Shown here: piece by piece, positions 10,201 through 18,368 of the stretch
Layout of the letters: each line of letters opens with the position of its first letter
Numbering within the stretch: the stretch's first letter is position 1
Source: Thermoplasmata archaeon
GTDB taxonomy: Archaea; Thermoplasmatota; Thermoplasmata; Lutacidiplasmatales; UBA184
Assembly: GCA_027306505.1 (NCBI GenBank)
Contig: DAHUZP010000060.1
Coordinates: 1 to 35,039 of the forward strand
Length of the DNA stretch: 35,039 nucleotides
Direction: 5' to 3'
Position numbers and translations under genes: made by a program
The notes under the pieces: model-generated
The model's input: only the letters and a program-made list of their open reading frames with translations
What the model was told of the DNA's origin: nothing
The model's database searches: none

Positions 10201-13200
10201 CGGCACGAGAGGGCGCCGGTACCGCCGGAGGCGGTCCCCCTGACCGTGAGCACGTCCCCCACGTCGAGGCCAGGCGTCGCGGTCGAGAGGGAGAGGGTGG
10301 GGAGCGCGTTCACCGTGATCGCGACCGAGGCGGAGGCGGAGGAGAGCGAGTCGTTGAACCAGGCCCAGCAGACCATGGGGCCCGCCGCCGCGAACGCATG
10401 GCTCGGGGCCTGCAGCGTGGAGGTGAACCCGTCCGTACAGTGCCAGGCATACCCGGTCGCTCCCGTCCCGCCGGAGCCGGTCACGCTGAGGCCCACCAGG
10501 ATCCCCACGTCGGTGGGGTCGGGGGTCGCGCTGATCGCTCCCAGCGAGGGTGCGGAGTTCACGGTGACGACGAGGCTCTGGGAGGGCTGGTACCACGTGT
10601 CGTTGTACCAGGCGTAGCAGGTGTAGGTCCCCGGGGACCCGAAGACGTGGCTCGGGCTCTGCACGAGCGCGCGGAAGCCGTCCGTGCAGGCCCAGGCGTT
10701 CCTCGTGGGGGAGGTCCCACCCGAGGTGGTCGCGGTGAGCGCGACGCTGACGCCCACGTCGGTGGGGTTCGGGCCCGCGGAGATCGTGAGGCTCGGGTCC
10801 GCGTTGATCACGACCGAGACCTTGGCGTAGGAGGAGAGCATCGAGTCGTTGTACCACACCGAGCAGACCTGTGTCCCGGTGAGGAGGAAGGCATGACCGG
10901 GTGAGGGGGAGGTGGAGCGGAAGCCGTCGGGGCACGTCCAGTTGTCGAAGGTGGGGGACGTGCCACCCGTCGCGCTCAGGGAGAAGGCGACCAGGACCCC
11001 CGCATCGACGGGGTTGGGGGTCGCCGAGACGGAGGCGATCGAGGGGACGGGGTTCACCGTCACGGTGACCCAGCGGGAGGCGGAGAGGAACGTGTCGTTG
11101 TACCAGACATCGCACCGGTAGACCCCGGAGGTCGCGAAGGCGTGGGAGGGGTTCTGGACCGCGGCGCTCCAGCCGTCCGTGCAGGACCAGGCGTAGGAGG
11201 TGGGCGCCGTCCCCCCGGTCCCGGTCGTCGAGAGCGCGACAGCGACCGTCGCGTCGACCGGGTCCGGACCGGCCACGGCAGGGCTCAACGAGGGGGCGGG
11301 GTCAATGGTGAGCGTGAGCGGCGCCGAGGTGCCGGAGACGGAGTCGTTGTACCAGGCAATACAGCTCCAGGACCCGGAGGAGGCGAAGGCGTGGGAAGGG
11401 TTCTGCACGGAGGCGGAGAAGCCGTCCGCACAGCGCCAGGCGTAGCTGAAGGGGGAGCTCCCACCGCTCCCCACGACCGAGAGCGCGACGCCGACCCCTA
11501 CGTCCGTCGGGTCCGGGGTGCCCAGGATCGAGGTGATCGTCGGGTCGGTGTTGACGGTGATCGTGACCGTTCCTGTCCTTTGGAACCACGTGTCGTTCTC
11601 CCAGGTGCGGCAGATGGGGGCGCCCGCGGAGGCGAAGGCGTGGGAGGGTGAGGGGCTCGGAGAGCGGAACCCGTCCGTGCAGGCCCAGGCGTAGCTCGGC
11701 GAGGTGCCCCCCGTGCCGCCCGGGGAGAGCGTGACCGCGATCCCCGCGTCGGTGGGGCTCGGGGTCGCCGAGGGGGAGACCGCGGGGTCCGCGTGGATGA
11801 CCTCGGTCACCGTGTACTGGGAGTCCGCGAGAGAGGAGTCGTTGACCCAGAGGTGGACGATGTAGGTCCCGCTCACGTTGAAGACGTGCGTCGGCGAGGA
11901 GTAGGAGGAGGTGGCCGAGGTGCCGTCATCGAACCTCCAGGCGTAGGTGTAAGGGGCGACCCCGCCGGAGGCGCTTCCGGTGAACGTGACCGCGACGCCC
12001 ACGTCGGTGGGGTCGTAGTTCACCCCCGCGCTCGCGGCGAGCGTGGAGACCGTGATCGAGACGGTCCCCGTCGCGCTCTCACCTACCGAGTCGTTGACCC
12101 AGACCCTGACCACGAAGGTCCCGGTCGCGTTGAACTGGTGGGTCGGGTCCGGGTAGCCGGAGGCGGTCGTCGATCCATCCCCGAACCTCCAGGCGTAGGT
12201 GTAGGGCGAGGTCCCGCCCGTGAAGCCCGGGGTGAAGGCGGTGTTCGCCCCCGTCCCCGTGGGGTTCGGGTCCGCGCTCGGGCTCACGATCGGCAGCGCG
12301 TTCTCCACGAAGACGAGCGTGGCGCTCACCACGGAAAGCGCGTGAGCGTCCGTCACGCTCACGATAATCGCGAAGGTGGTGTTCACGGCGACCGCCGAGG
12401 GGGTGCAGGCGAGCGTCCGCAGGTCGGAGCTCGTGCAGCCGGTGGGAAGGCTGGTCCAGCTGAACGTGTAGCTGCCGGCCCCGCCGCTCGCGCTGACCGA
12501 GAAGGTGGTCGACTGGCCGCTGTCGATGACGGTCGGGGTCGCCATGGGGGTGGAGACGGAGATGGTCGGGGCGAGGACGAAGGTGAGCGCGGTGGTGGTC
12601 ACGGTCTCGCCGTTGGCGTCCGTGACCGCGACCACGACGTGGGACGTGGTGTTCGAGGCGACCGCGTTCGGGGTGCAGAGGAGCGAGCGCGCGTTCGAGG
12701 TGAAGCAGCCGCCGGGCAGGCCGGTCCACGCGTAGGTGTACCCCGCGCGTCCCAGGGAGGGCAGGGTCGAGAAGGTCACCGACTGCCCGCTGTCGATACC
12801 GGTAGGGGTGGCGACCGGGGTGGAGGCGGCCGGATCGGCCTCCACGAGGTAGGCGAGGCCTCCGCTGAGGACCGACCAGCCGTTGGAGTCGGTCACCTGG
12901 ACCTTCACGGTGAAGGTCTGGTTCGAGGTGATGCCGCTCGGCGTGCAGGCGAGCGAGAGCGTGCTCGAAGTGGTGCAGCCGGTCGGGAGGCCGCTCCAGA
13001 CGTAGACGTCACCGCCCGAGCCGACGGTGGAGGTGGAGCCGAAGGTGACGGTCTGACCATTGTCGATCCCACCGCTCCCGGGGGTCCCGGTGGGGGTCGT
13101 GATGGACGGGTCCGAGTAGACGTCGAGCGCGAGAGCGGCGCTGGTCGTGGATCGCCCGTTGGAGTCGGTCACCTGGACCGTGACCGAGAAGGTCCCCGTC

Positions 13201-16200
13201 CCGGTCGGGGTGCACGCGAGCGAGTTCGTGGACGCGGTGGAGCACCCGGTCGGGAGCCCGCTCCAGACGTAGCTCGGCGAGCCGGAGCCTCCCGTGAGCG
13301 TGACCGAGATCCCCGTCGTCTGGCCCAGGTCCACCGAAGGGGGGGCCGCGACCGGGGTGCTCAGCGCCGGGTCGGCGTAGGTGGTGAAGGCGAGCGTCCC
13401 GCTCGTGACCGGGAACCCGTTGGAGTCCGTGACCTGGACACCCACGGAGGCCGTCCCGGGCGCGGTGGGAGAGCAGGAGAGCGAGGCGGTGCTGGAGGTG
13501 GAGCAACCCGCGGGGAGACCGGACCAGAGGTAGGTGTAGCCGCTCGAGCCCCCGCTCGCGGAGACGGAGAAGGTCGTCGTCTGCCCCACGTCCACCGAGA
13601 CGGGGGTCGCGGTGGGGGTCGTGACGGTGGGGTCGACGTAGACCGTGAAGGGCAACGCAGCGCTCTTCACCGAGAACCCGTTAGAATCGGTCACCTGGAC
13701 CGTGACCGAGAATCCTCCGGCGGCCGTGGGGGAGCAGGCGAGGGAGGCGGTGCCGGTGCTGGTGCAACCGGTGGGGAGCCCGGACCAGAAGAACGTGTTC
13801 CCTCCCGAACCCCCGCTGGCCGTCGCCAAGAAGGTGGTGGGCTGCCCCACGTCGACCGAGGGGGGGGACGCCGTGGGGGTCGTGACCGTGGGATCGACGT
13901 AGACCGTGAAGGAGAGGGCGGCGCTCGTGATGGAGTAGCTGTTGGAATCGGTGACCTTGACCGTGACCGAGAAGGTCCCCGCCCCCGTCGGAGCGCAGGC
14001 GAGCGAGCCCGTGCTCGAGCTGGTGCAGCCCGTCGGAAGACCGTACCAGATGAAGGAAAAGCCACCAGAGCCCCCTGTCGGGGTCGCCGTGAACGTGGTG
14101 GACTGGGTGAGGTCCACCGAGGTAGGAGAGGCCGTGGGGGCGGCGACCGTCGTGTCCGTGTAAGTGATGAACGACAGCGTCCCGCTCGTGACGCTGTACC
14201 CGTTCGAGTCCTTCACCTGCACCTTGACCGAGGTGGTCCCGGCCCCGGTGGGGGTGCATGCGAGGACGCCCGTGCTCGAGCTCGTGCAACCCGTGGGCAG
14301 TCCCGACCAGGTGTAGGTGTAGCCACCTGATCCCCCACTGGGCGTCGCCGAGAACGTCGTGGACTGCGTGAGGTCCACGGACGGCGGCACGGCCGTCGGG
14401 GTGGTGACGGTCGGGTCGACGTAGATCGTGAAGGAGAGCGGGCCACTGCTGACGGAGTAGCCGTTCGAGTCCGTCACCTTGACCAGGACCGAGAAGGTCC
14501 CCGCTCCCGTCGGAGTGCAGGCGAGCGAGCCCGTGCTCGAGCTCGCGCAGCCGGTCGGGAGGCCGGACCAGAGGTAGGTGGTCCCACCGGATCCCCCGGA
14601 GACCGTCACCGAGAACGTCGTTCCCTGAGTGAGGTCGATCGACCCTGGCGTCGCGATGGGGGTCGTGACGGTCGGGTCCGTGTCGACCGTGAAGGAGAGC
14701 GCGCCGCTGGTGACGGAGTAGCCGTTCGAGTCCTTCACCTGGACCGTGACCAAGAACGCCCCGGCGGCGGTGGGCGTGCAGCTGAGCGAGGGCGCGCTCG
14801 CGCTCGAACACCCCGTGGGGAGACCGGACCACAGGTAGCCGTACCCACCGGACCCACCGCTAACGGTCGTCGAGAACGTGGTGGACTGGGTGAGATCGAT
14901 CGAGGCAGGGGTGGCGGTAGGGGCGGTGGCCGCCGGGTCCGAGTCCACGACGTAGGAGAGGGGGGCGCTGGTCACGGCGAAGCTGTTGGAGTCGGTGACC
15001 GTGACCGTGACCGAGAACGTCCCGGACCCGGTCGGGGTGCAGGAGAGCGAGAGGATGCTCGAGGACGTGCAGCCGGTGGGCAGCCCGGACCAGCTGTAGC
15101 TGTTCCCCCCGGAGCCCCCGGAGGTGGTCGAGGTGAACGTGACCGTCTGGCCCACGTCGATCGCCCCCGAGGCCGGGGAGCCCGTGGGGGTGGTCGCCGT
15201 GGGATCGGTGGAGACGGTGAAGGAGAGGGCGGCGCTCGTGACGGAGTAGCTGTTGGAATCGGTGACCTTGACCGTGACCGAGAAGGTCCCCGTCCCGGTC
15301 GGGGTGCACGCGAGCGCGTTCGTGGACACGGTGGAGCACCCGGTCGGGAGCCCGGACCAGGCGTAGGCGAGGCCGCCCGACCCGCCGGAGGCGGTGGTGC
15401 TGAACGTCGTCGACTGGGTGAGGTCCACGGCGGGGGGGGTGGCGGTGGGGGTCGTGACCGTGATGTCCACGTAGACGATGAAGGTGAGGGAGCCGCTCGT
15501 GACGGAGTAGCTGTCGGAGTCGGTGACCGTGACCTTGACCGAGAAGGTCCCCGTCCCGGTCGGGGTGCACGCGAGCGCGTTCGTGCTGGAGCCGCTGCAG
15601 CCGGTGGGCAGTCCGGACCACGTGTAGGTGAAACCTCCCGAGCCCCCGGCCGACGTGGTCGAGAACGTCGTGGACTGGGTGAGGTCCACCGACGGCGGCG
15701 CGGCCGTAGGGGTCGAGATCGTGGGGTCCGCGTAGACCGTGAAGGAGAGAGCTCCGCTCGTGACGGAGTATCCGTGGGAGTCCGTCACCTTGACCGTGAC
15801 CGAGAAGGTCCCCGTGCCGGTGGGCGTGCAGGCGAGCGAGGCCGTGCTCGAGCCCGTACATCCGGTCGGGAGCCCGGACCAAAGGTAGGTAGGCCCGCCG
15901 GACCCTCCGGAGACCGTCACCGCGAACGTCGTCCCCTGGGAGAGATCGACCGACCCTGGCGTCGCGCTGGGGATCGTGACGGTCGGGTCCGTGTCGACCG
16001 TGAAGGGGAGCGCGCCGCTGGTCACCGAGAAACCGTTCGAGTCCTTCACCTTCGCGGTGACCGTGAAGGTGCCCGCGCCGGTAGGCGTGCAGGCAAGGCT
16101 CGCGGTGTTCGCGGTGGCACACCCGGTCGGCAGCCCCGCCCAGGAGTAGCTGTAGCCGCCGGACCCTGCCGCGGCCGTCGTCGAGAAGGTGGTGAGCTGG

Positions 16201-17834
16201 CCGACGTCCACGGAAGCGGGCGAGGCGGTGGGAGTGGAGATGGTGGCATCGCTGTCGACCACGTAGGAGAGCGTGCCGCTCACCACGTTGCTGTTCGCGT
16301 CGGTGACCGTGACCTTGACCGTGAAGGTGCCGGACCCGGTGGGGACGCAACTGTCCGTCGCGGCGCCTGAGCTCGAGCATCCGGTCGGAAGGCCGCTCCA
16401 CGCGTAGGTGTAGGGAGTGACCCCCCCGGTGGGCGTCGCGCTGGTGTAGGTGACGGTCTGTCCCACATCGATCCCCCCCGAGACAGGGGAGGCGATGGGG
16501 TTGCCCATGGAGAGGGCCGCCGAGACCGTGACCGTGATCGTATTGGACGGCCCGTAGCGATTGCCCGAGGCATCGTAAGCTAGCGCGAAGATCTTGTACG
16601 TGCCGGCCGCGGCCGGGGTCCAGGTCCACGTCCCTGCCGTCACGGCCTGGTAGACCGAGCCGAGATACCAGTAGTAGCCCGAGGGGGTCCCTCCCGAGGC
16701 GCTGGGGGTGTAGACCAGCGCCTGGCCGACGTCACCCCCGATCGGTCCGGTGATGGCCGGGACGATCGGGCTCGCGGGCGTGCAGTCGGTGCAGACCTGC
16801 CACCAATAGTTCGCGTTGACGCTGGAGATGTTCGTCACGGCCTCCCAGTGCGGGCCGTAGCCGTAGGTGCCTGTGGACTGGTAGTAGTGGACGGAGTTGT
16901 CCCCTGGCGAGAGGATCTGGAGCGGACCGTCGTTGATGTAACAGGTGCTTCCGCCGCTCTGGAACTCATCCGACCACGGAAAGTACTCCGTGATATGGGT
17001 GCCGGCACCCCACTGGTAGGTGATCGCCGGCAGGCTTGTGTAGCTCAGGCACGAGGCGGCGGTCTGGTCCACCACCTCGGTCATCGGACCGGTGAAGTAA
17101 CCATTCGAGTCCGCGGGGGTGCTCATCATCTCCATGTAGTTGTTCTGGGGGGTCGGGCCCGGGTCCGGCTGGTTCACGCAGTCCGTGCTGCTGCCCGGGG
17201 TGGCGGAGGCGTCGATCACCTCCATGCAGACCTGATAGGGGCTCGCGGTGTCGACGTAGATCTCGAGGGTGACGGTGTCACCGGCCAACATGGTCCCGAC
17301 TCCCGGGTCGCAGTTGGTTCCCAAGGAGCTCCCTGCCGCGTTCCAGTCGGAGTAGAGCATCTCGAACCCGGCGCTGCACCCGGGCCAGTTGTCTCCCACG
17401 AGCACCTGGTACCAGTCGCCCGTGTTGGACCGACCGTTGAACTCGTACCCCGTCGCGTAGGGGCTGCTGGCCAGGACCAGTGAGAAGTACCAGGCCGAGA
17501 CCCCGGCGTAATAGCCATGGTCCATCTCGGCGAGCGTGGCCCCTTCCTGGAAGTAGTAAGGCTGGGTCGAGGTCTGAGGGACGGCGGCGCCCCTCACCCC
17601 GGTGGAGATGGGCGCGGCAGCCATCTTTGTCGACCGGACCCCAAGAGCATGGCCCGGCACATGCGGGACCGGGGCGAGCGACGGGGGCGACGCCCCCAGG
17701 GCCATCGATGCGGGGATCGCGAGCAGGAGCGCGAAGAGGAGCAGGAGCGCCGTCCTCCCCCACCGAGTCTCCCTCGAGCAAAGCGAGGTTGGTGCCTTGC
17801 CCCCCGTGAGGGGGCGCTCTCCTGGCCGGACCAT
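7254..17834 (-). CDS. Giant cell-surface protein: about 32 Ig/PKD-like domains, one membrane anchor, two cytoplasmic zinc ribbons
   Basis: About 3,526 residues. A basic start and a hydrophobic stretch (about 25-46) form the signal sequence. A Cys- and Trp-rich N-terminal domain of roughly 300 residues that I do not recognise comes next, then one Ig-like domain, then three repeat classes: sixteen copies with WSGLPTGC and LACTPTG, eight PKD-like copies (first two with WRFGDG or WRFDDG, the rest with a Cys in place of Phe before xDG), and seven copies with QWYVNG-type cores. A single helix (about 3135-3156) ends in FFRRRRYKEG. The cytoplasmic tail is Pro/Ala/Glu-rich with two CxxC...CxxC zinc ribbons, CPNC...CYVC near residue 3330 and CLVC...CRTC at the very C-terminus. 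The ATG at 17834 is preferred over an upstream TTG (17849) because the TATA box at 17866-17872 would start transcription near 17843. Adhesin or receptor-like roles are inferred. Confidence 0.9.
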   Translation of the reverse strand: MVRPGERPLTGGKAPTSLCSRETRWGRTALLLLFALLLAIPASMALGASPPSLAPVPHVPGHALGVRSTKMAAAPISTGVRGAAVPQTSTQPYYFQEGATLAEMDHGYYAGVSAWYFSLVLASSPYATGYEFNGRSNTGDWYQVLVGDNWPGCSAGFEMLYSDWNAAGSSLGTNCDPGVGTMLAGDTVTLEIYVDTASPYQVCMEVIDASATPGSSTDCVNQPDPGPTPQNNYMEMMSTPADSNGYFTGPMTEVVDQTAASCLSYTSLPAITYQWGAGTHITEYFPWSDEFQSGGSTCYINDGPLQILSPGDNSVHYYQSTGTYGYGPHWEAVTNISSVNANYWWQVCTDCTPASPIVPAITGPIGGDVGQALVYTPSASGGTPSGYYWYLGSVYQAVTAGTWTWTPAAAGTYKIFALAYDASGNRYGPSNTITVTVSAALSMGNPIASPVSGGIDVGQTVTYTSATPTGGVTPYTYAWSGLPTGCSSSGAATDSCVPTGSGTFTVKVTVTDANSNVVSGTLSYVVDSDATISTPTASPASVDVGQLTTFSTTAAAGSGGYSYSWAGLPTGCATANTASLACTPTGAGTFTVTAKVKDSNGFSVTSGALPFTVDTDPTVTIPSATPGSVDLSQGTTFAVTVSGGSGGPTYLWSGLPTGCTGSSTASLACTPTGTGTFSVTVKVTDSHGYSVTSGALSFTVYADPTISTPTAAPPSVDLTQSTTFSTTSAGGSGGFTYTWSGLPTGCSGSSTNALACTPTGTGTFSVKVTVTDSDSYSVTSGSLTFIVYVDITVTTPTATPPAVDLTQSTTFSTTASGGSGGLAYAWSGLPTGCSTVSTNALACTPTGTGTFSVTVKVTDSNSYSVTSAALSFTVSTDPTATTPTGSPASGAIDVGQTVTFTSTTSGGSGGNSYSWSGLPTGCTSSSILSLSCTPTGSGTFSVTVTVTDSNSFAVTSAPLSYVVDSDPAATAPTATPASIDLTQSTTFSTTVSGGSGGYGYLWSGLPTGCSSASAPSLSCTPTAAGAFLVTVQVKDSNGYSVTSGALSFTVDTDPTVTTPIATPGSIDLTQGTTFSVTVSGGSGGTTYLWSGLPTGCASSSTGSLACTPTGAGTFSVLVKVTDSNGYSVSSGPLSFTIYVDPTVTTPTAVPPSVDLTQSTTFSATPSGGSGGYTYTWSGLPTGCTSSSTGVLACTPTGAGTTSVKVQVKDSNGYSVTSGTLSFITYTDTTVAAPTASPTSVDLTQSTTFTATPTGGSGGFSFIWYGLPTGCTSSSTGSLACAPTGAGTFSVTVKVTDSNSYSITSAALSFTVYVDPTVTTPTASPPSVDVGQPTTFLATASGGSGGNTFFWSGLPTGCTSTGTASLACSPTAAGGFSVTVQVTDSNGFSVKSAALPFTVYVDPTVTTPTATPVSVDVGQTTTFSVSASGGSSGYTYLWSGLPAGCSTSSTASLSCSPTAPGTASVGVQVTDSNGFPVTSGTLAFTTYADPALSTPVAAPPSVDLGQTTGISVTLTGGSGSPSYVWSGLPTGCSTASTNSLACTPTGTGTFSVTVQVTDSNGRSTTSAALALDVYSDPSITTPTGTPGSGGIDNGQTVTFGSTSTVGSGGDVYVWSGLPTGCTTSSTLSLACTPSGITSNQTFTVKVQVTDSNGWSVLSGGLAYLVEADPAASTPVATPTGIDSGQSVTFSTLPSLGRAGYTYAWTGLPGGCFTSNARSLLCTPNAVASNTTSHVVVAVTDANGETVTTTALTFVLAPTISVSTPMATPTVIDSGQSTTFSVSASGGAGSYTFSWTSLPTGCTSSDLRTLACTPSAVAVNTTFAIIVSVTDAHALSVVSATLVFVENALPIVSPSADPNPTGTGANTAFTPGFTGGTSPYTYAWRFGDGSTTASGYPDPTHQFNATGTFVVRVWVNDSVGESATGTVSITVSTLAASAGVNYDPTDVGVAVTFTGSASGGVAPYTYAWRFDDGTSATSSYSSPTHVFNVSGTYIVHLWVNDSSLADSQYTVTEVIHADPAVSPSATPSPTDAGIAVTLSPGGTGGTSPSYAWACTDGFRSPSPSPSHAFASAGAPICRTWENDTWFQRTGTVTITVNTDPTITSILGTPDPTDVGVGVALSVVGSGGSSPFSYAWRCADGFSASVQNPSHAFASSGSWSCIAWYNDSVSGTSAPLTLTIDPAPSLSPAVAGPDPVDATVAVALSTTGTGGTAPTSYAWSCTDGWSAAVQNPSHAFATSGVYRCDVWYNDTFLSASRWVTVTVNPVPSIASVSATPNPVDAGVLVAFSLSATGGTSPTFDNWTCPDGFRSTSPSPGHAFLLTGTQVCSVWYNDSMLSSYAKVSVVINADPSLTISAGPNPTDVGVSVALTATTSGGTSPTRNAWACTDGFRALVQSPSHVFGSPGTYTCYAWYNDTWYQPSQSLVVTVNSAPSLGAISATPDPTDVGILVGLSVTGSGGTGATGYAWHCTDGFTSTLQAPSHAFAAAGPMVCWAWFNDSLSSASASVAITVNALPTLSLSTATPGLDVGDVLTVRGTASGGTGALSCRWYVGGLLQSGSSCTSISYTTSIVGTLTVNATVTDSLSGTGSSSVLSVVVSNLPTATESPGSSSVDVGQAITLSATVNGGTAPFACQWYLNGTAVPGATSCSSYRFTPTGVGTDAIEFQVTDSGVPAAQATANSTVVVVPPLTVSVSPGSATLDPGMSQPFAASALGGQGSYVYQWYVNGSAVSGATSTAYAFVPAGAGSYRVGVTVIDAAHNTVWSNVTVTVYPSPSVALTPTSPGEVAVGASLTLTAVPFGGAPPGTLAWYVNGVLRTGASGTTFVFSSPSTGTFQVNVTFVDALSHLSRSNTVSLRVVQMSIALQGPSIGETGTVSLFSATPSGGSAPYLYQWSVDGSAVSGATSSTFSYTPTTAGPHTVSVQVSDAGGLSVSASSSVQVAPSVGATLVGDLSVADVGGSVTFTVSEAGGVGPFSYVWTWTRNGAVWSGPTVNGTSLIFTPAQAGDYQVKVVVTDGLGASASSAPVGLSVNALPQLSLSSNTSSAKVGWTVRLVATLTGGTGPFTFVWKLNGTVIPGVHGAFYNATFHGSGNYSFQVSVTDALGASASSSATTVQVSALLASTTGSPGGTRSSGSDLTGILLGLMLIIVLGLVMVVLFFRRRRYKEGRAPKGGEGEDRPARGEGSSKASAATPKEEVAPVTVGEGPQPREGPQEGSGPAPEGSLPSSGEGSPATGAAAGEASSGGAPASSIGEAAVGIGIGIGVAAGAAVAGSSAGESSSSPQVQVQDTEVSPSSSLPPPPETPVGVIPAGTPPEMLEAAITGEPEHLPVEGEELPLCPNCGSPLPTARTECYVCAAHDVDGKGAPSEPSGVPAPPAPAATPVEAAPTERPAQAVSVAPAAPPAPPVQPSGPSGPAVPPAAPSDGGGGTSSLEGTLAALSTPITVSTPAPPTSPPPAPAPPSEPGPGPVATTAKAPASHEGKPTRTTGSGTPVPTSPGSSTTHCLVCGSGLDRFGTCRTCGLQWAGGSG
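8490..10303 (-). repeat. Class C repeats: seven Ig-like domains next to the membrane
   Basis: Seven units of about 85 residues with cores such as QWYLNGT, QWYVNGS and AWYVNG and ends such as VxVxVTDALG lie between the PKD-like block and the transmembrane helix. Two carry a Cys pair (CRWY...SCTS, CQWY...SCSS). They diverge more from one another than the class A units, suggesting older duplication. Confidence 0.8.
10303..12287 (-). repeat. Class B repeats: eight PKD-like domains
   Basis: Eight units of about 82 residues follow the PKD pattern NPTDVGV...GGTSPxxYAW...DG...PSHAFxxxGxYxCxxWYNDS. The first two keep the usual WRFGDG or WRFDDG; the other six read WxCxDGF or WTCPDGF and gain a second Cys before the WYNDS strand, suggesting one disulphide per domain. 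Asn-Asp-Ser/Thr sequons end nearly every unit. Confidence 0.85.
12287..16510 (-). repeat. Class A repeats: sixteen Cys-paired Ig-like domains, about 264 bp each
   Basis: Sixteen tandem units of about 85-90 residues run VDLTQSTTF...GGSGGxxYxWSGLPTGC...LxCTPTGxGTFSVxVxVTDSNxxSVTSxxLSF. Each has two conserved Cys. At DNA level several units (for example around 13190, 15280 and 15540) share identical stretches longer than 40 bases, pointing to recent duplication or gene conversion. The most N-terminal and C-terminal units are the most diverged. Confidence 0.92.
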
Positions 17835-17865
17835 GCCTAGGCAGGCCAAACTAGAGTGTGTATGG

Positions 17866-17872
17866 GTATATG
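17866..17872 (-). promoter_or_regulatory. TATA box of the giant surface-protein gene
   Basis: The minus strand reads CATATAC, centred about 35 bases before the ATG at 17834, giving a predicted leader of about 9 bases. The upstream TTG at 17849 would then not be transcribed, which decides the start. Confidence 0.6.
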
Positions 17873-17941
17873 TCCCGGTTGGCGCGCGACGTGACGCTCC
17901 GAGAGGGAAAGTGGAAGTAGCCCGCTTCGCGACTGACTCTC

Positions 17942-17948
17942 TAAATAT
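17942..17948 (+). promoter_or_regulatory. TATA box of the Fe-S carrier / MOSC operon
   Basis: TAAATAT is centred 27 bases before the ATG at 17972, the spacing for a leaderless archaeal transcript. It supports that ATG over the in-frame ATG at 18005. The box shares a 137-bp divergent region with the promoter of the giant surface-protein gene. Confidence 0.7.
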
Positions 17949-17971
17949 CGCCCGGGGCCCTTACCGGACAC

Positions 17972-18346
17972 ATGTCCGGATCCCTCATCCAGCTCTCCTC
18001 GAGCATGCCCCCCAAGGTGGAGGTCGAGCTCACGGTCACCCCCTCCGCCCGGGAGCAGCTCTTGAAGCTCCGAGCGCAGTCCCATGCCGAGGGCAAGGCC
18101 TTGCGGATCTACGTCCAGGGCGGGGGCTGCTCCGGCCTCACCTACGGGATGCAGTTCGATGAGGTGGGGGAGAGCGACCAGACCCTGGAGGTCGGGGACG
18201 GCCTCCGCGTCATCGTCGACCCCGCGAGCGCCCCGATGCTCAACGGTGTGACCGTCGACTTCCTGCTCTCGCTCGAAGCCTCCGGGTTCAAGGTCAAGAA
18301 CCCGAACGCGAAGAGCACCTGCTCCTGCGGCAAGAGCTTCGCCTGA
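17972..18346 (+). CDS. A-type iron-sulfur carrier protein (HesB/IscA/ErpA family)
   Basis: The 124-residue protein aligns by eye with A-type carriers over its whole length: TPSAREQLLKL near 23-33, GGGCSGLTYGMQF with Cys53, the hydrophobic core LNGVTVDFL, GFKVKNPN, and the C-terminal CSCGKSFA with Cys117 and Cys119. These three Cys are the ligand set of the family. It would hold and deliver Fe-S clusters in the cytoplasm. It has about 15 more N-terminal residues than typical members; a start at 18005 would remove part of this, but the TATA spacing supports 17972. It is followed after 22 bp by the MOSC gene, with which it is probably co-transcribed. No SUF or ISC scaffold genes are in the window. 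Confidence 0.94.
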   Translation: MSGSLIQLSSSMPPKVEVELTVTPSAREQLLKLRAQSHAEGKALRIYVQGGGCSGLTYGMQFDEVGESDQTLEVGDGLRVIVDPASAPMLNGVTVDFLLSLEASGFKVKNPNAKSTCSCGKSFA

Positions 18347-18368
18347 TCCGGCGCCGCTCCCCGGGACG

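Noticed and set aside
9151..11115. 654-codon open frame on minus, out of frame in the giant gene
   Set aside because: Arg/Leu/Pro/His-rich with the repeat period of the real gene and no domain; a frame shadow.
11793..14330. 845-codon open frame on plus opposite the giant surface gene
   Set aside because: It consists of Arg/Gly/Asp/Val-rich repeats that mirror the class A and B units on the other strand; GC-rich repeated coding DNA keeps antisense frames open.
12287..16510. Regular repeats that might be a CRISPR-like array
   Set aside because: The period is about 264 bp, the whole unit is coding and conserved as protein, and there are no unique spacers.
17835..17849. TTG start five codons upstream for the giant surface protein
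   Set aside because: The TATA box at 17866-17872 would start transcription downstream of this TTG.
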